Assembly (NCBI RefSeq): GCF_000372965.1
Contig: NZ_KB890024.1
Span: 1,366,839-1,430,838, forward strand
Direction: 5' to 3'
Source of the DNA: Hoeflea sp. 108
GTDB taxonomy: Bacteria > Pseudomonadota > Alphaproteobacteria > Rhizobiales > Rhizobiaceae
Length of the DNA stretch: 64,000 nucleotides
In this document: one piece after another, positions 53,577-62,450 of the stretch
How the letters are laid out: the number at the start of each line of letters is the position of its first letter
Numbering within the stretch: the stretch's first letter is position 1
The notes under the pieces: generated by a model
What the model was told of the DNA's origin: nothing
Databases searched by the model: none
What the model saw: the letters and a program-made list of their open reading frames with translations, nothing else
Program-made: the position numbers and the translations under genes

Positions 53577-55124
53577 ATGGCGCAGGACGACAGCATTTTC
53601 ATCGGTGCCAGCCGCAAGCCTGATGACAGCTATCAACGGCCCGAGGAACTGCTGCTGAAATACGGCAACCGCCACGGTCTCGTCACCGGCGCCACCGGCA
53701 CCGGCAAGACGGTGACGTTGCAGGTCCTGGCCGAAGGCTTCTCGAATGCAGGCGTGCCGGTTTTCTGTGCCGACATCAAGGGCGACCTTTCGGGCATCGC
53801 CATGATGGGCGAGGCCAAGGACTTCCTGGTCGCCCGCGCCCAGGCGGTGAAGCTCGATCCTTACGAATTCCAGGAATTCCCCGTCATCTTCTGGGACCTG
53901 TTCGGCGAGCAGGGCCATCCGATCCGCGCCACCATCTCCGAGATGGGGCCGTTGCTGCTGTCGCGCCTGATGAACCTCTCCGAGGCGCAGGAGGGCGTGC
54001 TCAACATCGCCTTCCGCATTGCCGACGAGGAAGGCCTGCTGCTGCTCGACATGAAGGACCTGCAGGCGCTGCTCGCCAACATCGCCGAGCGGGCCGAGGA
54101 GATCGGCGCGCGCTACGGCAATGTCACCAAGCCGTCGGTCGGCGCGATCCAGCGCTCGCTGCTGGTTCTGGAACAGCAGGGTGGCAATCACTTCTTCGGC
54201 GAGCCGGCGCTCAAGATTTCCGATATCATGCGCACCACGCGCGACGGCCGTGGCGCGATCAACGTGCTGGCCGCCGATAAGCTGATGATGAACCCGCGCC
54301 TTTACGCGACGTTCCTTTTGTGGCTGCTGTCGGAACTGTTCGAGGTGTTGCCTGAGGTTGGCGATCCCGACAAGCCGAAGCTGGTGTTCTTCTTCGACGA
54401 AGCGCATCTCTTGTTCGACGAGGCGCCGAAGATCGTCGTCGATCGTGTCGAGCAGGTGGTACGCCTGATCCGTTCGAAGGGCGTGGGCGTCTATTTCGTC
54501 ACCCAGAACCCGCTCGACGTTCCCGAAACCGTGCTGGCCCAGCTCGGCAATCGTGTCCAGCATGCGCTGCGCGCCTATACGCCGCGCGAGCAGAAGGCGG
54601 TGAAGACGGCTGCCGAGACGTTCCGGCCAAACCCCGACTTCAACTGCGCCACCGCGATCACCCAGTTGGGCACCGGCGAGGCTCTGGTCTCGACGCTCGA
54701 GGCCAAGGGTATACCTTCTATGGTGCAGCGGACCTTGATCCGTCCGCCGGCATCGCGCCTGGGCCCGGTCACGCCGGAAGAGCGCCGCAAGCTGATCAAC
54801 GAAAGCCCTGTCGCCGGCCAGTACGACCAGGCGGTTGATCGCGAGTCGGCGTTCGAGATGCTGCAGAAGAAGGCGGCTGCCGCTCAGCAGGCGCAGCAGG
54901 AGGCTCAGCAGGCCAACACCGGCGGTGGCAGCGGCTGGACGATCCCCGGCTTCGGCAATGATGGCGGATCCCAGACCTCGGGTGGAAATGCGCCGCGTCC
55001 GCGTACGTCAAATCGCCAGACTGTGACCGAAGCTGCCATCAAGTCGGTGGTGCGCTCGGTAGGCTCCTCGGTCGGCCGCGCGCTGGTGCGCGGCATCCTC
55101 GGCAGCCTGAAGAAGGGCTTCTGA
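53577..55124 (+). CDS. DUF853 / HerA-like helicase-type ATPase
   Basis: A 515-residue P-loop ATPase of the DUF853 (YjgR) group. Walker A GATGTGKTV is near residue 42, CADIKGDLSGIA follows, Walker B is KLVFFFDEAHLLFD, and VGVYFVTQNPLDVPETVLAQL is a conserved sensor segment. The C-terminus is Gln/Ala/Gly-rich and ends in basic SVGRALVRGILGSLKKGF. HerA-related proteins pump DNA or remodel complexes; this branch has no settled function. ATG at 53577 with GGAGA upstream fits conserved MAQDDSIFIGAS. A strong terminator follows. Confidence 0.87.
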   Translation: MAQDDSIFIGASRKPDDSYQRPEELLLKYGNRHGLVTGATGTGKTVTLQVLAEGFSNAGVPVFCADIKGDLSGIAMMGEAKDFLVARAQAVKLDPYEFQEFPVIFWDLFGEQGHPIRATISEMGPLLLSRLMNLSEAQEGVLNIAFRIADEEGLLLLDMKDLQALLANIAERAEEIGARYGNVTKPSVGAIQRSLLVLEQQGGNHFFGEPALKISDIMRTTRDGRGAINVLAADKLMMNPRLYATFLLWLLSELFEVLPEVGDPDKPKLVFFFDEAHLLFDEAPKIVVDRVEQVVRLIRSKGVGVYFVTQNPLDVPETVLAQLGNRVQHALRAYTPREQKAVKTAAETFRPNPDFNCATAITQLGTGEALVSTLEAKGIPSMVQRTLIRPPASRLGPVTPEERRKLINESPVAGQYDQAVDRESAFEMLQKKAAAAQQAQQEAQQANTGGGSGWTIPGFGNDGGSQTSGGNAPRPRTSNRQTVTEAAIKSVVRSVGSSVGRALVRGILGSLKKGF

Positions 55125-55149
55125 GCAAGCTTCCCGGCTTGCAGAAACA

Positions 55150-55178
55150 AAAACGGCGCGTCGATGACGCGCCGTTTT
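55150..55178. terminator. bidirectional terminator after the ATPase gene
   Basis: AAAACGGCGCGTC / GACGCGCCGTTTT is a perfect 13-bp stem with a three-base loop and A/T blocks on both sides, between convergent genes. Confidence 0.85.
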
Positions 55179-55200
55179 CACTGTTCCGCTTGTTGCGCGG

Positions 55201-55944
55201 TCAGGCCATGCTGAGGCCGTTGGTGACCAGGATCGGCGTCTTACTGGGGACGCGGTCGTAAAGATCCATGATGTCCTGGTTCATCAGGCGCACGCAGCCC
55301 GACGACACCGACTTGCCGATGGTCCACCATTCCGGCGAGCCATGGACGCGGTAGAGCGTGTCTTCGTTGTTCTGGAAGATGTAGAGCGCACGGGCGCCGA
55401 GCGGGTTGTTCAGGCCCGGGGCCATGCCGCCATTGCGGGCGCTGTACTTCTCGAGTTCGGGCTGGCGGCCGATCATCTCGTCTGGCGGGGTCCACTTCGG
55501 CCAGGTGCGCTTCCACTGGATGACGGCGCGGCCCTGCCAGGCAAAGCCGGCGCGTCCGAGGCCGACGCCGTAGCGCATGGCCTGGCCGTTCTCACGCACG
55601 AGATAGAGGTAGTGCGTCGAGGTATCGACGACCAGCGTGCCGGGGCGCTCGCCGGTGGGGTCTGCAACGATCTGGCGAAGGAACTGCGGCTTCACCTTCT
55701 TGACCGGGATGCCCGGCACTTCATAGCCCTCATCGGTGACCGGGCCGTACATGCTGACATAGTCGCCACCGAAACCGGGATCGATGTTGACGGGCGGCGG
55801 TGCCGGTTGCGGCGCGTCGACGATCTGGCCACCGCTATTGACGGTGGTGCAGGCGGAAAGTGCGGCGGTTGCCGCTCCAGCCGCTGCAAGATTCAGGAAT
55901 CCGCGGCGGGTCAGGCTACGGGATGGCTCGGTGATAATGGGCAT
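55201..55944 (-). CDS. Tat-type L,D-transpeptidase (YkuD domain) lipoprotein
   Basis: A 247-residue cell-wall enzyme. The N-terminus carries a Tat-like twin-arginine signal (SLTRRGFLNLAAAGAATAA) followed by LSAC, a plausible lipobox Cys. The YkuD domain from about 100 (GTLVVDTSTHYLYLV) includes the catalytic block HGSPEWWTIGKSVSSGCVRLMNQD with His, Ser, Gly and Cys in the SxGCxR arrangement. It makes 3-3 crosslinks in peptidoglycan or attaches lipoproteins. It is convergent with the ATPase gene. Confidence 0.92.
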   Translation of the reverse strand: MPIITEPSRSLTRRGFLNLAAAGAATAALSACTTVNSGGQIVDAPQPAPPPVNIDPGFGGDYVSMYGPVTDEGYEVPGIPVKKVKPQFLRQIVADPTGERPGTLVVDTSTHYLYLVRENGQAMRYGVGLGRAGFAWQGRAVIQWKRTWPKWTPPDEMIGRQPELEKYSARNGGMAPGLNNPLGARALYIFQNNEDTLYRVHGSPEWWTIGKSVSSGCVRLMNQDIMDLYDRVPSKTPILVTNGLSMA

Positions 55945-56123
55945 GACTGCGATCTGGGCTTCCGTTCGAAAGGAATGGTGAATTAAAAGGAAACTGTCTG
56001 CGTCCCCTTAACGCTCACGGTGATAAGCGGGTCCAAATCAGACCTTAGGGTGGACAAAGCATGGCGACGGTGTGACAGGCCAATCACTGTTGCGTTATGG
56101 CAACAATGCTGTCCTATGGATGG

Positions 56124-56786
56124 CTAACCAATTGTAACTAAACCTTCCAGTGAGGGCAGGATCAGCGACGGTGGAAGATCCCGATACTCGTCGGGCTGGT
56201 CGCTGCGATTTATCCAGACAGTGCGGAAACCGAACTTGGAAGCGCCTGCAATGTCCCAGCGGTTGGACGACTGGAATGACACGGCATCGGGATAGAGGCG
56301 CCAGCTGCTGCAGACCAGGTCGTAGACCGACTGGTCCGTCTTGAAGCGGCGCACGGCATCGACCGAGAAGATCTCGTCGAGGATGAGATCGAGGCCGGCC
56401 GAGCGCACTGCAGCTTCCAGCATCGCCGGCGAGCCGTTTGAAAGGATCGCGAGCCGGGCGCCATTGTCCTTCAAATTGCGCAGGACAGCAGGCACCTCCG
56501 GATAGCAGTCGAGCTGCCAATAGGCATCGAGCAGCTTGCTGCGCAGCGCCGGGTCTGCTGAGGGCACCTTGCGGAAGGCGAAATCGAGGGCCTGTTCGGT
56601 AAGCTGCCAGAAATCGCTATAGGCGCCCATCAGCGTCCGCACCCAGGAATATTCGAGCTGCTTGGCCCGCCATATGTCGGACAGCAGCTGGCCGTCGGGC
56701 CCGATGTCCTGGGCGTGCCTGCGGACGGCGGCGTGGACGTCGAACAGGGTGCCGTAGGCGTCGAATATGTAGGCAGAGTGGCGCAT
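56124..56786 (-). CDS. haloacid dehalogenase, type II
   Basis: A 220-residue HAD-superfamily hydrolase of the (S)-2-haloacid dehalogenase subgroup. Motif I FDAYGTLFDV holds the nucleophilic Asp near residue 8, motif II is LSNGSPAML, the Lys is in RRFKTDQSVY, and SSNRWDIAGASKFGF resembles the SSNxWDxxGA signature of true L-2-haloacid dehalogenases. It may act on 2-haloacids or a related phosphate-free substrate. ATG at 56786 gives the conserved MRHSAYIFDAYG; upstream frame is rejected. It diverges from the aminotransferase. Confidence 0.85.
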   Translation of the reverse strand: MRHSAYIFDAYGTLFDVHAAVRRHAQDIGPDGQLLSDIWRAKQLEYSWVRTLMGAYSDFWQLTEQALDFAFRKVPSADPALRSKLLDAYWQLDCYPEVPAVLRNLKDNGARLAILSNGSPAMLEAAVRSAGLDLILDEIFSVDAVRRFKTDQSVYDLVCSSWRLYPDAVSFQSSNRWDIAGASKFGFRTVWINRSDQPDEYRDLPPSLILPSLEGLVTIG

Positions 56787-56926
56787 GTTCGTGGTTTTCC
56801 AACGACTTGCCGCGCAGTGCAAGCCGAACTGTCGACTGGCTCCAACAAATCGGCGGCCTGCCCGTTGACGGGGCGGGCCAAAGTCTCTTCCATTGCAGCC
56901 ATCAAGGAAATGACGGGACAACCAAG

Positions 56927-57805
56927 ATGACGCTAGCGGCGGCTGCACAATCGACCACCTGGACCTATGTCGACGGTGACTGGTACGAGGGCAACGTGGC
57001 GATCGTCGGGCCGCGCAGTCACGCCATGTGGCTTGGCTCGACCGTATTCGACGGCGCGCGCTGGTTCGAGGGCGTGGCGCCCGATCTCGATGCGCATTCG
57101 CGCCGCGTCAACGCCTCGGCGATAGCACTCGGCCTCAAGCCGACCATGTCGCCTGAGACGATTGCAGGCCTGACCTGGGATGGCCTCAAGAAATTCGACG
57201 GCAAGACGGCGGTCTATATCCGCCCGATGTATTGGGCCGAGCATGGCGGCTACATGGGCGTGCCGGCCGATCCGGCTTCGACGCGTTTTTGCCTGTGCCT
57301 TTACGAGTCGCCGATGATGGAGCCGACGGGCTTCTCGATCGGCCTTTCGCCGTTCCGCCGGCCGACGCTCGAAACCATGCCCACCAATGCCAAGGCAGGC
57401 TGCCTCTATCCGAATAACGGGCGCGCCATCCTGGAAGCCAAGATGCGCGGCTTCGACAATGCGCTGGTGCTCGACATGCTGGGCAATGTCGCCGAGACCG
57501 GCTCCTCCAACATTTTCCTGGTCAAGAATGGCGTGGTGTTTACGCCTGCGCCGAACGGGACCTTTCTGTCGGGCATCACGCGCAGCCGCGCCATGTCGCT
57601 GCTTGCCGAAAAGGGCATGACGGTCGTCGAGAAGACGCTGTCGGTGCGCGAGTTTCTTGAGGCGGACGAAATCTTCTCGACCGGCAACCACTCCAAGGTG
57701 GTCCCGATCACCCGTATCGAAGATCGAATTCTCCAGCCCGGACCGGTAGCAAAAAAGTCGCGCGAGCTATATTGGGAGTGGGCCCACTCGACCGGCAAGG
57801 CCTGA
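56927..57805 (+). CDS. ilvE: branched-chain amino acid aminotransferase (class IV)
   Basis: A 292-residue PLP fold-type IV aminotransferase. TVFDGARWFEGVAPDLDAHSRR opens the active site, YIRPMYWAEHGGYMGV follows, the cofactor Lys lies in PTNAKAGCLYPNNGRAILEA, and GNVAETGSSNIFLVK plus FSTGNHSKVVPI end the fold. It should transaminate leucine, isoleucine and valine, though related enzymes accept other amino acids or D-substrates. ATG at 56927 is chosen for the family start TTWTYVDGDWYEGN. It precedes sodB by about 107 bases. Confidence 0.86.
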   Translation: MTLAAAAQSTTWTYVDGDWYEGNVAIVGPRSHAMWLGSTVFDGARWFEGVAPDLDAHSRRVNASAIALGLKPTMSPETIAGLTWDGLKKFDGKTAVYIRPMYWAEHGGYMGVPADPASTRFCLCLYESPMMEPTGFSIGLSPFRRPTLETMPTNAKAGCLYPNNGRAILEAKMRGFDNALVLDMLGNVAETGSSNIFLVKNGVVFTPAPNGTFLSGITRSRAMSLLAEKGMTVVEKTLSVREFLEADEIFSTGNHSKVVPITRIEDRILQPGPVAKKSRELYWEWAHSTGKA

Positions 57806-57837
57806 GTGCAGACAAAGAAAAAACCCGTTTCGCATCT

Positions 57838-57884
57838 GTTGCCGCATCCTGTGGCAACCTATCTCTACCCGGCATAGACATGCC
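57838..57884. promoter_or_regulatory. sodB: two small dyads upstream of sodB
   Basis: GTTGCC/GGCAAC (57838-57858) and GGCAT/ATGCC (57871-57884) are short inverted repeats in the 107 bases before sodB. They may be operators or leader hairpins; neither matches a Fur box closely. Confidence 0.3.
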
Positions 57885-57912
57885 GTGAATTGCCAGCAAG
57901 GGAGTATGAACC

Positions 57913-58509
57913 ATGGCTTTTGAATTGCCCGCATTGCCCTACGACTACGAGGCGCTGCAGCCCTTCATGTCGAAGGAGACGCTGGAATTCCATCACGACA
58001 AGCACCACAAGGCTTATGTCGACAACGGCAACAAGCTGGCAGCGGAAGCCGGCATGGAAAACCTGTCGCTCGAAGAGGTGGTGAAGCAGTCGTTCGGCAA
58101 GCATGCCGGCCTGTTCAATAACGCTGCCCAGCACTATAACCACGTCCACTTCTGGAAGTGGATGAAGAAGGCTGGCGGTGGCAACAAGCTGCCGGGTGCC
58201 CTGCAGAAGGCGATCGACTCGGATCTCGGCGGCTACGACAAGTTCAAGGCTGATTTCATCGCTGCCGGCACCACCCAGTTCGGCTCGGGCTGGGCCTGGC
58301 TTTCGGTCAAGGGCGGTAAGCTCGAAATCTCGAAGACCCCGAACGGCGAGAACCCGCTGGTTCACGGCGCGACCCCGATCCTGGGCGTCGACGTGTGGGA
58401 GCACTCCTACTACATCGACTACCGCAATGCCCGTCCGAAGTACCTCGAGGCGTTCGTCGACAGCCTGATCAACTGGGACTACGTGCTCGAGCTCTACGAA
58501 AAGGCTTGA
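57913..58509 (+). CDS. sodB: superoxide dismutase, Fe type
   Basis: A 198-residue Fe/Mn-family superoxide dismutase. Metal ligands are His27 (LEFHHDKHH), the His of QHYNHVHFW, and Asp and His in DVWEHSYYIDYRN. The AAQHYNH segment has the Gln typical of Fe enzymes, and ATPILGVDVWEH lacks the Mn-type Gln, so Fe is favoured. No signal peptide is present, so it is cytoplasmic. AAGGGAG lies before the ATG. A clear terminator follows. Confidence 0.94.
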   Translation: MAFELPALPYDYEALQPFMSKETLEFHHDKHHKAYVDNGNKLAAEAGMENLSLEEVVKQSFGKHAGLFNNAAQHYNHVHFWKWMKKAGGGNKLPGALQKAIDSDLGGYDKFKADFIAAGTTQFGSGWAWLSVKGGKLEISKTPNGENPLVHGATPILGVDVWEHSYYIDYRNARPKYLEAFVDSLINWDYVLELYEKA

Positions 58510-58529
58510 GCCCAGATCGTTTTTCCAGG

Positions 58530-58547
58530 CCGCATCCAGTGATGCGG
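58530..58547 (+). terminator. small hairpin after sodB
   Basis: CCGCATC / GATGCGG with a CAGT loop lies 20 bases after the sodB stop, upstream of the stronger terminator; it may protect the 3' end. Confidence 0.4.
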
Positions 58548-58573
58548 TCCGGTGAAGACCTGACATTTTTCCG

Positions 58574-58599
58574 AAACCCCGGCCACGGCCGGGGTTTTT
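58574..58599 (+). terminator. Rho-independent terminator after sodB
   Basis: AAACCCCGGCC / GGCCGGGGTTT is a perfect 11-base inverted repeat with a tight loop and a TTTTT tail. Confidence 0.85.
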
Positions 58600-58733
58600 G
58601 CGTTTAGAACGGGCTTTCCGGGAATGTCTGAAAAAGACTAACAGTCACGGAAGCGTGAAGAGAATTCCGGGACGAACTGGGCCAGTTTCCCCGTTGGCTC
58701 AAGGCAGCATTGTTGCAACCCGGAGAGGACCTT

Positions 58734-59171
58734 ATGAAAAAGATCGTACTTGCCGTCGCGGCGCTCGCGCTCGTTACCACGGCGGCGTTTGCCGATATCA
58801 TCGCTGATCGCAAGGCGGTCATGAAGGAGAATGCCAAGGATGTCGGCGTGCTCGTGAAGATGGTGAAGGGCGAAGCTCCCTTCGATGCGGCAGCCGTCCT
58901 GGCGGCGCTGACCGCGCTCAACGACAACGTCCAGAAGATCGATGTTGCGGCGTCGTTCCCCGTCGGCAGCGACAAGGGCGACACAACAGCCTCGCCGAAG
59001 ATCTGGGAAGACGCAGCAGGCTTCCAGGCAGCCGTCGACAAGTTCAAGGCAGTGACCGCAGCCGCAGTCGCAGCGCCCGCCCAGGACATCGATGCGCTGA
59101 AGGCCCAGGTAGGCACGATTGGCCAGACCTGCGGCGCCTGCCACGAAACCTACCGCGTGAAGAAGGGCTGA
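58734..59171 (+). CDS. cytochrome c' (class II cytochrome c)
   Basis: A 145-residue periplasmic cytochrome. A signal peptide covers about 20 residues (MKKIVLAVAALALVTTAAFA), then the four-helix-bundle body DIIADRKAVMKENAKDVGVL, and a single C-terminal haem site CGACHETYR near residue 136, which is the layout of cytochrome c' rather than class I. Proteins of this class bind NO or carry electrons. GGAGAGG precedes the ATG. It lies 10 bases before a second cytochrome gene. Confidence 0.9.
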   Translation: MKKIVLAVAALALVTTAAFADIIADRKAVMKENAKDVGVLVKMVKGEAPFDAAAVLAALTALNDNVQKIDVAASFPVGSDKGDTTASPKIWEDAAGFQAAVDKFKAVTAAAVAAPAQDIDALKAQVGTIGQTCGACHETYRVKKG

Positions 59172-59181
59172 TCGCCTTCGG

Positions 59182-60135
59182 ATGGCTATCATCAAGAAGC
59201 TTGCAATCGCGGCTCTGGCGCTTGGCGGCGTCGGAGCCGTTGCATTCTGGTGGCTGACAGTGCCTGAAAGGCTCGCGCCGGAGACCGTTGCGGCACTCGG
59301 TACGGGTGATGCGATGCGGGGGCAACGCATCTTTGATGCCGGCGGATGCGCCTCCTGTCATGCCAAGCCGAAGGCTGACGGCGACGCCCGTCTGCAGCTC
59401 GCCGGTGGTGTCGAACTCAAGACCGATTTCGGCACTTTCGTCGCGCCGAACATCTCGTCCGATCCCAATGATGGGATCGGCGCTTGGTCGATCGAGGACT
59501 TCGCCAACGCCATGCTGAAAGGCGTGGCGCGAAACGGAGACCATCTCTATCCGGCCTTTCCCTACACATCCTACGCGCGCATGAAGCCGGCTGACGTGGC
59601 CGATCTCTATGCCTTCATGAAGACGCTTCCTGCGGTGCAGGGCAGGGCGGCCGACCACCAATTGGTATTCCCGTTCAGCGTCCGTCGGGGGCTCGGGCTG
59701 TGGAAGCAACTCTACCTCAGCAACGAACCGGTGGTGGCGATGGCCGACGGCACTCCGGAAAAGGTGCTTCGGGGGAGAGATCTGGTCGAAGGTGCCGGAC
59801 ATTGCGGCGAGTGCCATACGCCGCGTAGTCTTGCCGGCGGCACGGAGAAGGGCCAGTGGCTCGCCGGCGCCAAGGCCGCCGAAGGTGGCGGCGTGGTGCC
59901 CAACATCACGCCCGAGGGCAAGGGCATCAGCGGATGGTCGGAGGGCGATATCGCCGGCTATCTCGAAACCGGCTTCACCCCCGAATTCGATTCCGTCGGC
60001 GGCACCATGGTCGAAGTGCAGAAGAACATGGCCAGGCTGAGCGCCGACGACCGGGAGGCGATCGCCGCCTATCTCAAGACGATACCGGGGCATCCCAACG
60101 GTTTTGCTGCGCCGCAGCCGAAGCCTACCGACTGA
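59182..60135 (+). CDS. dihaem cytochrome c
   Basis: A 317-residue membrane-anchored or secreted protein with two class I haem sites: CASCH near residue 54 and CGECH near 212. The N-terminal hydrophobic segment (LAIAALALGGVGAVAFWWL) may stay as an anchor because no clean cleavage site is seen. TFVAPNISSDPNDGIGAWS and VVPNITPEGKGISGWSEGD are the Met-region repeats of alcohol/sorbitol dehydrogenase-type cytochrome subunits. No dehydrogenase partner lies nearby; it is paired with cytochrome c'. Confidence 0.87.
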   Translation: MAIIKKLAIAALALGGVGAVAFWWLTVPERLAPETVAALGTGDAMRGQRIFDAGGCASCHAKPKADGDARLQLAGGVELKTDFGTFVAPNISSDPNDGIGAWSIEDFANAMLKGVARNGDHLYPAFPYTSYARMKPADVADLYAFMKTLPAVQGRAADHQLVFPFSVRRGLGLWKQLYLSNEPVVAMADGTPEKVLRGRDLVEGAGHCGECHTPRSLAGGTEKGQWLAGAKAAEGGGVVPNITPEGKGISGWSEGDIAGYLETGFTPEFDSVGGTMVEVQKNMARLSADDREAIAAYLKTIPGHPNGFAAPQPKPTD

Positions 60136-60154
60136 TATCCAAGGCAGATTCATC

Positions 60155-60197
60155 AATGAAAACGGCCCGGACCTTATGGTTCCGGGCCGTTTCATTT
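60155..60197. terminator. terminator between the dihaem cytochrome and oligopeptidase genes
   Basis: ACGGCCCGGA / TCCGGGCCGT is a perfect core in a longer AATGAAAA...TTTCATT repeat with one-base bulges. It lies between convergent genes. Confidence 0.75.
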
Positions 60198-60215
60198 TGG
60201 TGTCGGAGCCTATGG

Positions 60216-62315
60216 TCAGGCGATGCCCGCCACCTTCAGCGCGAATGCGTAGTTGAAGGCGACCTCCTCCAGTCTGGAGAAACGGCCCGAAGCGCCGGCA
60301 TGGCCTGAATCCATGTTGATCTTGAAGAGCACCGGGCTCTCGCCTGCCTTGCGTTCGCGCAACCGGGCGGCCCACTTGGCCGGCTCCCAGTAGGTGACGC
60401 GCGGGTCGGTCAGGCCGGCCACCGCCAGGATCGGCGGATAGTCGAGTGCGGCGACATTGTCGTATGGCGAGTAGGCCGCGATGGTCTGGTAATCCGCCAC
60501 AGATGCGATCGGATTGCCCCATTCGGGCCATTCCGGCGGCGTCAACGGCAAGGTGTCGTCGAGCATGGTGGTCAGCACGTCGACAAAGGGCACCTCCGCG
60601 ATGATGCCGGCGAAGGCATCGGGCGCCATATTGGCCACCGCGCCCATCAGCATGCCGCCGGCCGAACCGCCCTGGGCGACGATGCGGTCGTGCGAGGTGT
60701 AGCGCTCGGCGACGAGATGGTGGGCGCAGGCGATGAAATCGGTGAAGGTGTTTTGCTTCGCCGCCCGCTTGCCGTCCTCATACCAGGCGTAACCCTTGTC
60801 CTTGCCGCCGCGGATATGGGCGATGGCATAGACGAAGCCACGGTCGACCAGCGACAGACAGTTGGTGTTAAATGAGGCAGGGATGGTGATGCCATAGGAG
60901 CCGTAGCCGTAGAGCAGGCAGGGAGCAGAGCCGTCCAGCGGCGTGTCGCGCCGGTGGATCAGCGAGATCGGCACCAGTTCGCCATCGTGGGCGGGGGCCA
61001 TCAGGCGGCGCGTGACATAGTCGTCGGCGTTGTGGCCCGAGGGGACTTCCTGGGTCTTGAGCAGGACGCGCTCGCGCGTGCGCATGTTGTAGTCGAACAC
61101 CTGCGCCGGCGTGGTCATCGACGAATAGCTGAAGCGGATGATGTCGGTGTCGTATTCATAGGAACCCGACAGGCCGAGCGAGAACGCTTCCTCGTCGAAG
61201 GAGATGAGGTGCTCGGCGCCTGTGGCGCGCTCATGGACGACGATGCGCGGCAGGCCCTCCTTGCGCTCGAGGCGGACCATGAAGTCCTTGAAGCCCATGA
61301 CCGACAGGATCAGACGGCCGGGTTCGTGGGCGACGAGTTCCTTCCAGTTGGCGCGCTGAGGGTCGCTGATGGGCGCCGTCATGATCTTGAAGTCCTTGGC
61401 GCCGTCGGCATTGGTCAGCACGAAGAAGATGTCGCCGCCTTCCTCGAGGTCATATTGCAGGCCGATTTCGCGTGCCGCGACAAGCTTCGGCTCGGCGAGC
61501 GGATCGCTGGCTGGGAACAGGCGGTACTCTGAGGTTTCATGATCGCTGATCGAGATCATGATCCAGTCGTTGTTGCGGGTGCCGCCGACATTCATGAAGA
61601 AGCCGGGATCGGTCTCCTCGTAGACCAGCCGGTCGGTCGAAGCATCGCTGCCGAGTGCATGGTAGAGCACCTTGGACGGGCGATGGTTGGGGTCGAGGCG
61701 GGAGTAGAAGAAGCCGGCATTAGCTGCATCCCAAGAGCCCGAACCGCCGGTGTCGCCGACCACGTCGTCAAGTTCCGCACCGCTGGCGACGTCACGTACG
61801 CGCAGCGTGTAGAATTCCGAGCCCTTGTCGTCGAATCCCCAGATCAGGCGCTTGTGGTCGGATGAGTGGTCGATGCCGCCGAGACGGAAGTAGGCGTGGC
61901 CCTCGGCTTCCTTGTCGCCGTCGAGGATGATCTCTTCGGCACCGCCCTCACTCGGAATGCGGAAATAGCGCGGCTGCTCGCCTCCCTTCCTGAACGAGGA
62001 GCCGTAGGCATAAGGCCCATCCTTCATCGGTACGGAGGAATCGTCTTCCTTGATGCGGCCCTTCATCTCTTCAAACAGCGTCTTCCTGAGATCCGCCGTG
62101 TCGGCCATCAGCTTGTTCTGGTAGCGGTTTTCGGCCTCAAGGTGGCTGCGGATCGCTTGGTCGAGCTGGCTCGGATCGCGGAACACCTCCTGCCAGTTGT
62201 CGGCACGCAGCCAGGCATATTCGTCGACGCGGGTGATGCCGTGGCGCGTGTCGGAAACCGGACGCTGCGCGGTGGTCGGCGCGGGAATGTCGGCGAAGAT
62301 CTTGGGTCGGGTCAT
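60216..62315 (-). CDS. ptrB: oligopeptidase B (S9 family serine peptidase)
   Basis: A 699-residue prolyl-oligopeptidase-family enzyme cleaving peptides after basic residues. The N-terminal beta-propeller covers about 70-410; the alpha/beta-hydrolase domain has YGSYGITIPASFN, RGGKDKGYAWYEDGK, catalytic Ser551 in QGGSAGGMLMGA, Asp in AGLTDPRVTYWEPAKW and His in DSGHAGASGR. The Lys/Arg-specific branch is supported by these blocks. ATG at 62315 with a GAGACGC site begins the conserved TRPKIF.. start; 18 residues upstream are not conserved in look. Confidence 0.93.
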   Translation of the reverse strand: MTRPKIFADIPAPTTAQRPVSDTRHGITRVDEYAWLRADNWQEVFRDPSQLDQAIRSHLEAENRYQNKLMADTADLRKTLFEEMKGRIKEDDSSVPMKDGPYAYGSSFRKGGEQPRYFRIPSEGGAEEIILDGDKEAEGHAYFRLGGIDHSSDHKRLIWGFDDKGSEFYTLRVRDVASGAELDDVVGDTGGSGSWDAANAGFFYSRLDPNHRPSKVLYHALGSDASTDRLVYEETDPGFFMNVGGTRNNDWIMISISDHETSEYRLFPASDPLAEPKLVAAREIGLQYDLEEGGDIFFVLTNADGAKDFKIMTAPISDPQRANWKELVAHEPGRLILSVMGFKDFMVRLERKEGLPRIVVHERATGAEHLISFDEEAFSLGLSGSYEYDTDIIRFSYSSMTTPAQVFDYNMRTRERVLLKTQEVPSGHNADDYVTRRLMAPAHDGELVPISLIHRRDTPLDGSAPCLLYGYGSYGITIPASFNTNCLSLVDRGFVYAIAHIRGGKDKGYAWYEDGKRAAKQNTFTDFIACAHHLVAERYTSHDRIVAQGGSAGGMLMGAVANMAPDAFAGIIAEVPFVDVLTTMLDDTLPLTPPEWPEWGNPIASVADYQTIAAYSPYDNVAALDYPPILAVAGLTDPRVTYWEPAKWAARLRERKAGESPVLFKINMDSGHAGASGRFSRLEEVAFNYAFALKVAGIA

Positions 62316-62450
62316 TGCGTCTCGCGTATCTGGATCTTGGGCTGAATCTTGAATGCCGAATGAACACATCGATCAGGGCGGGTTCAAGAGCAGAGTTGCA
62401 GTGCAGCGGCAACCAATATGGGACCGGCCATGCCCAAGGAGAAGATGAAG

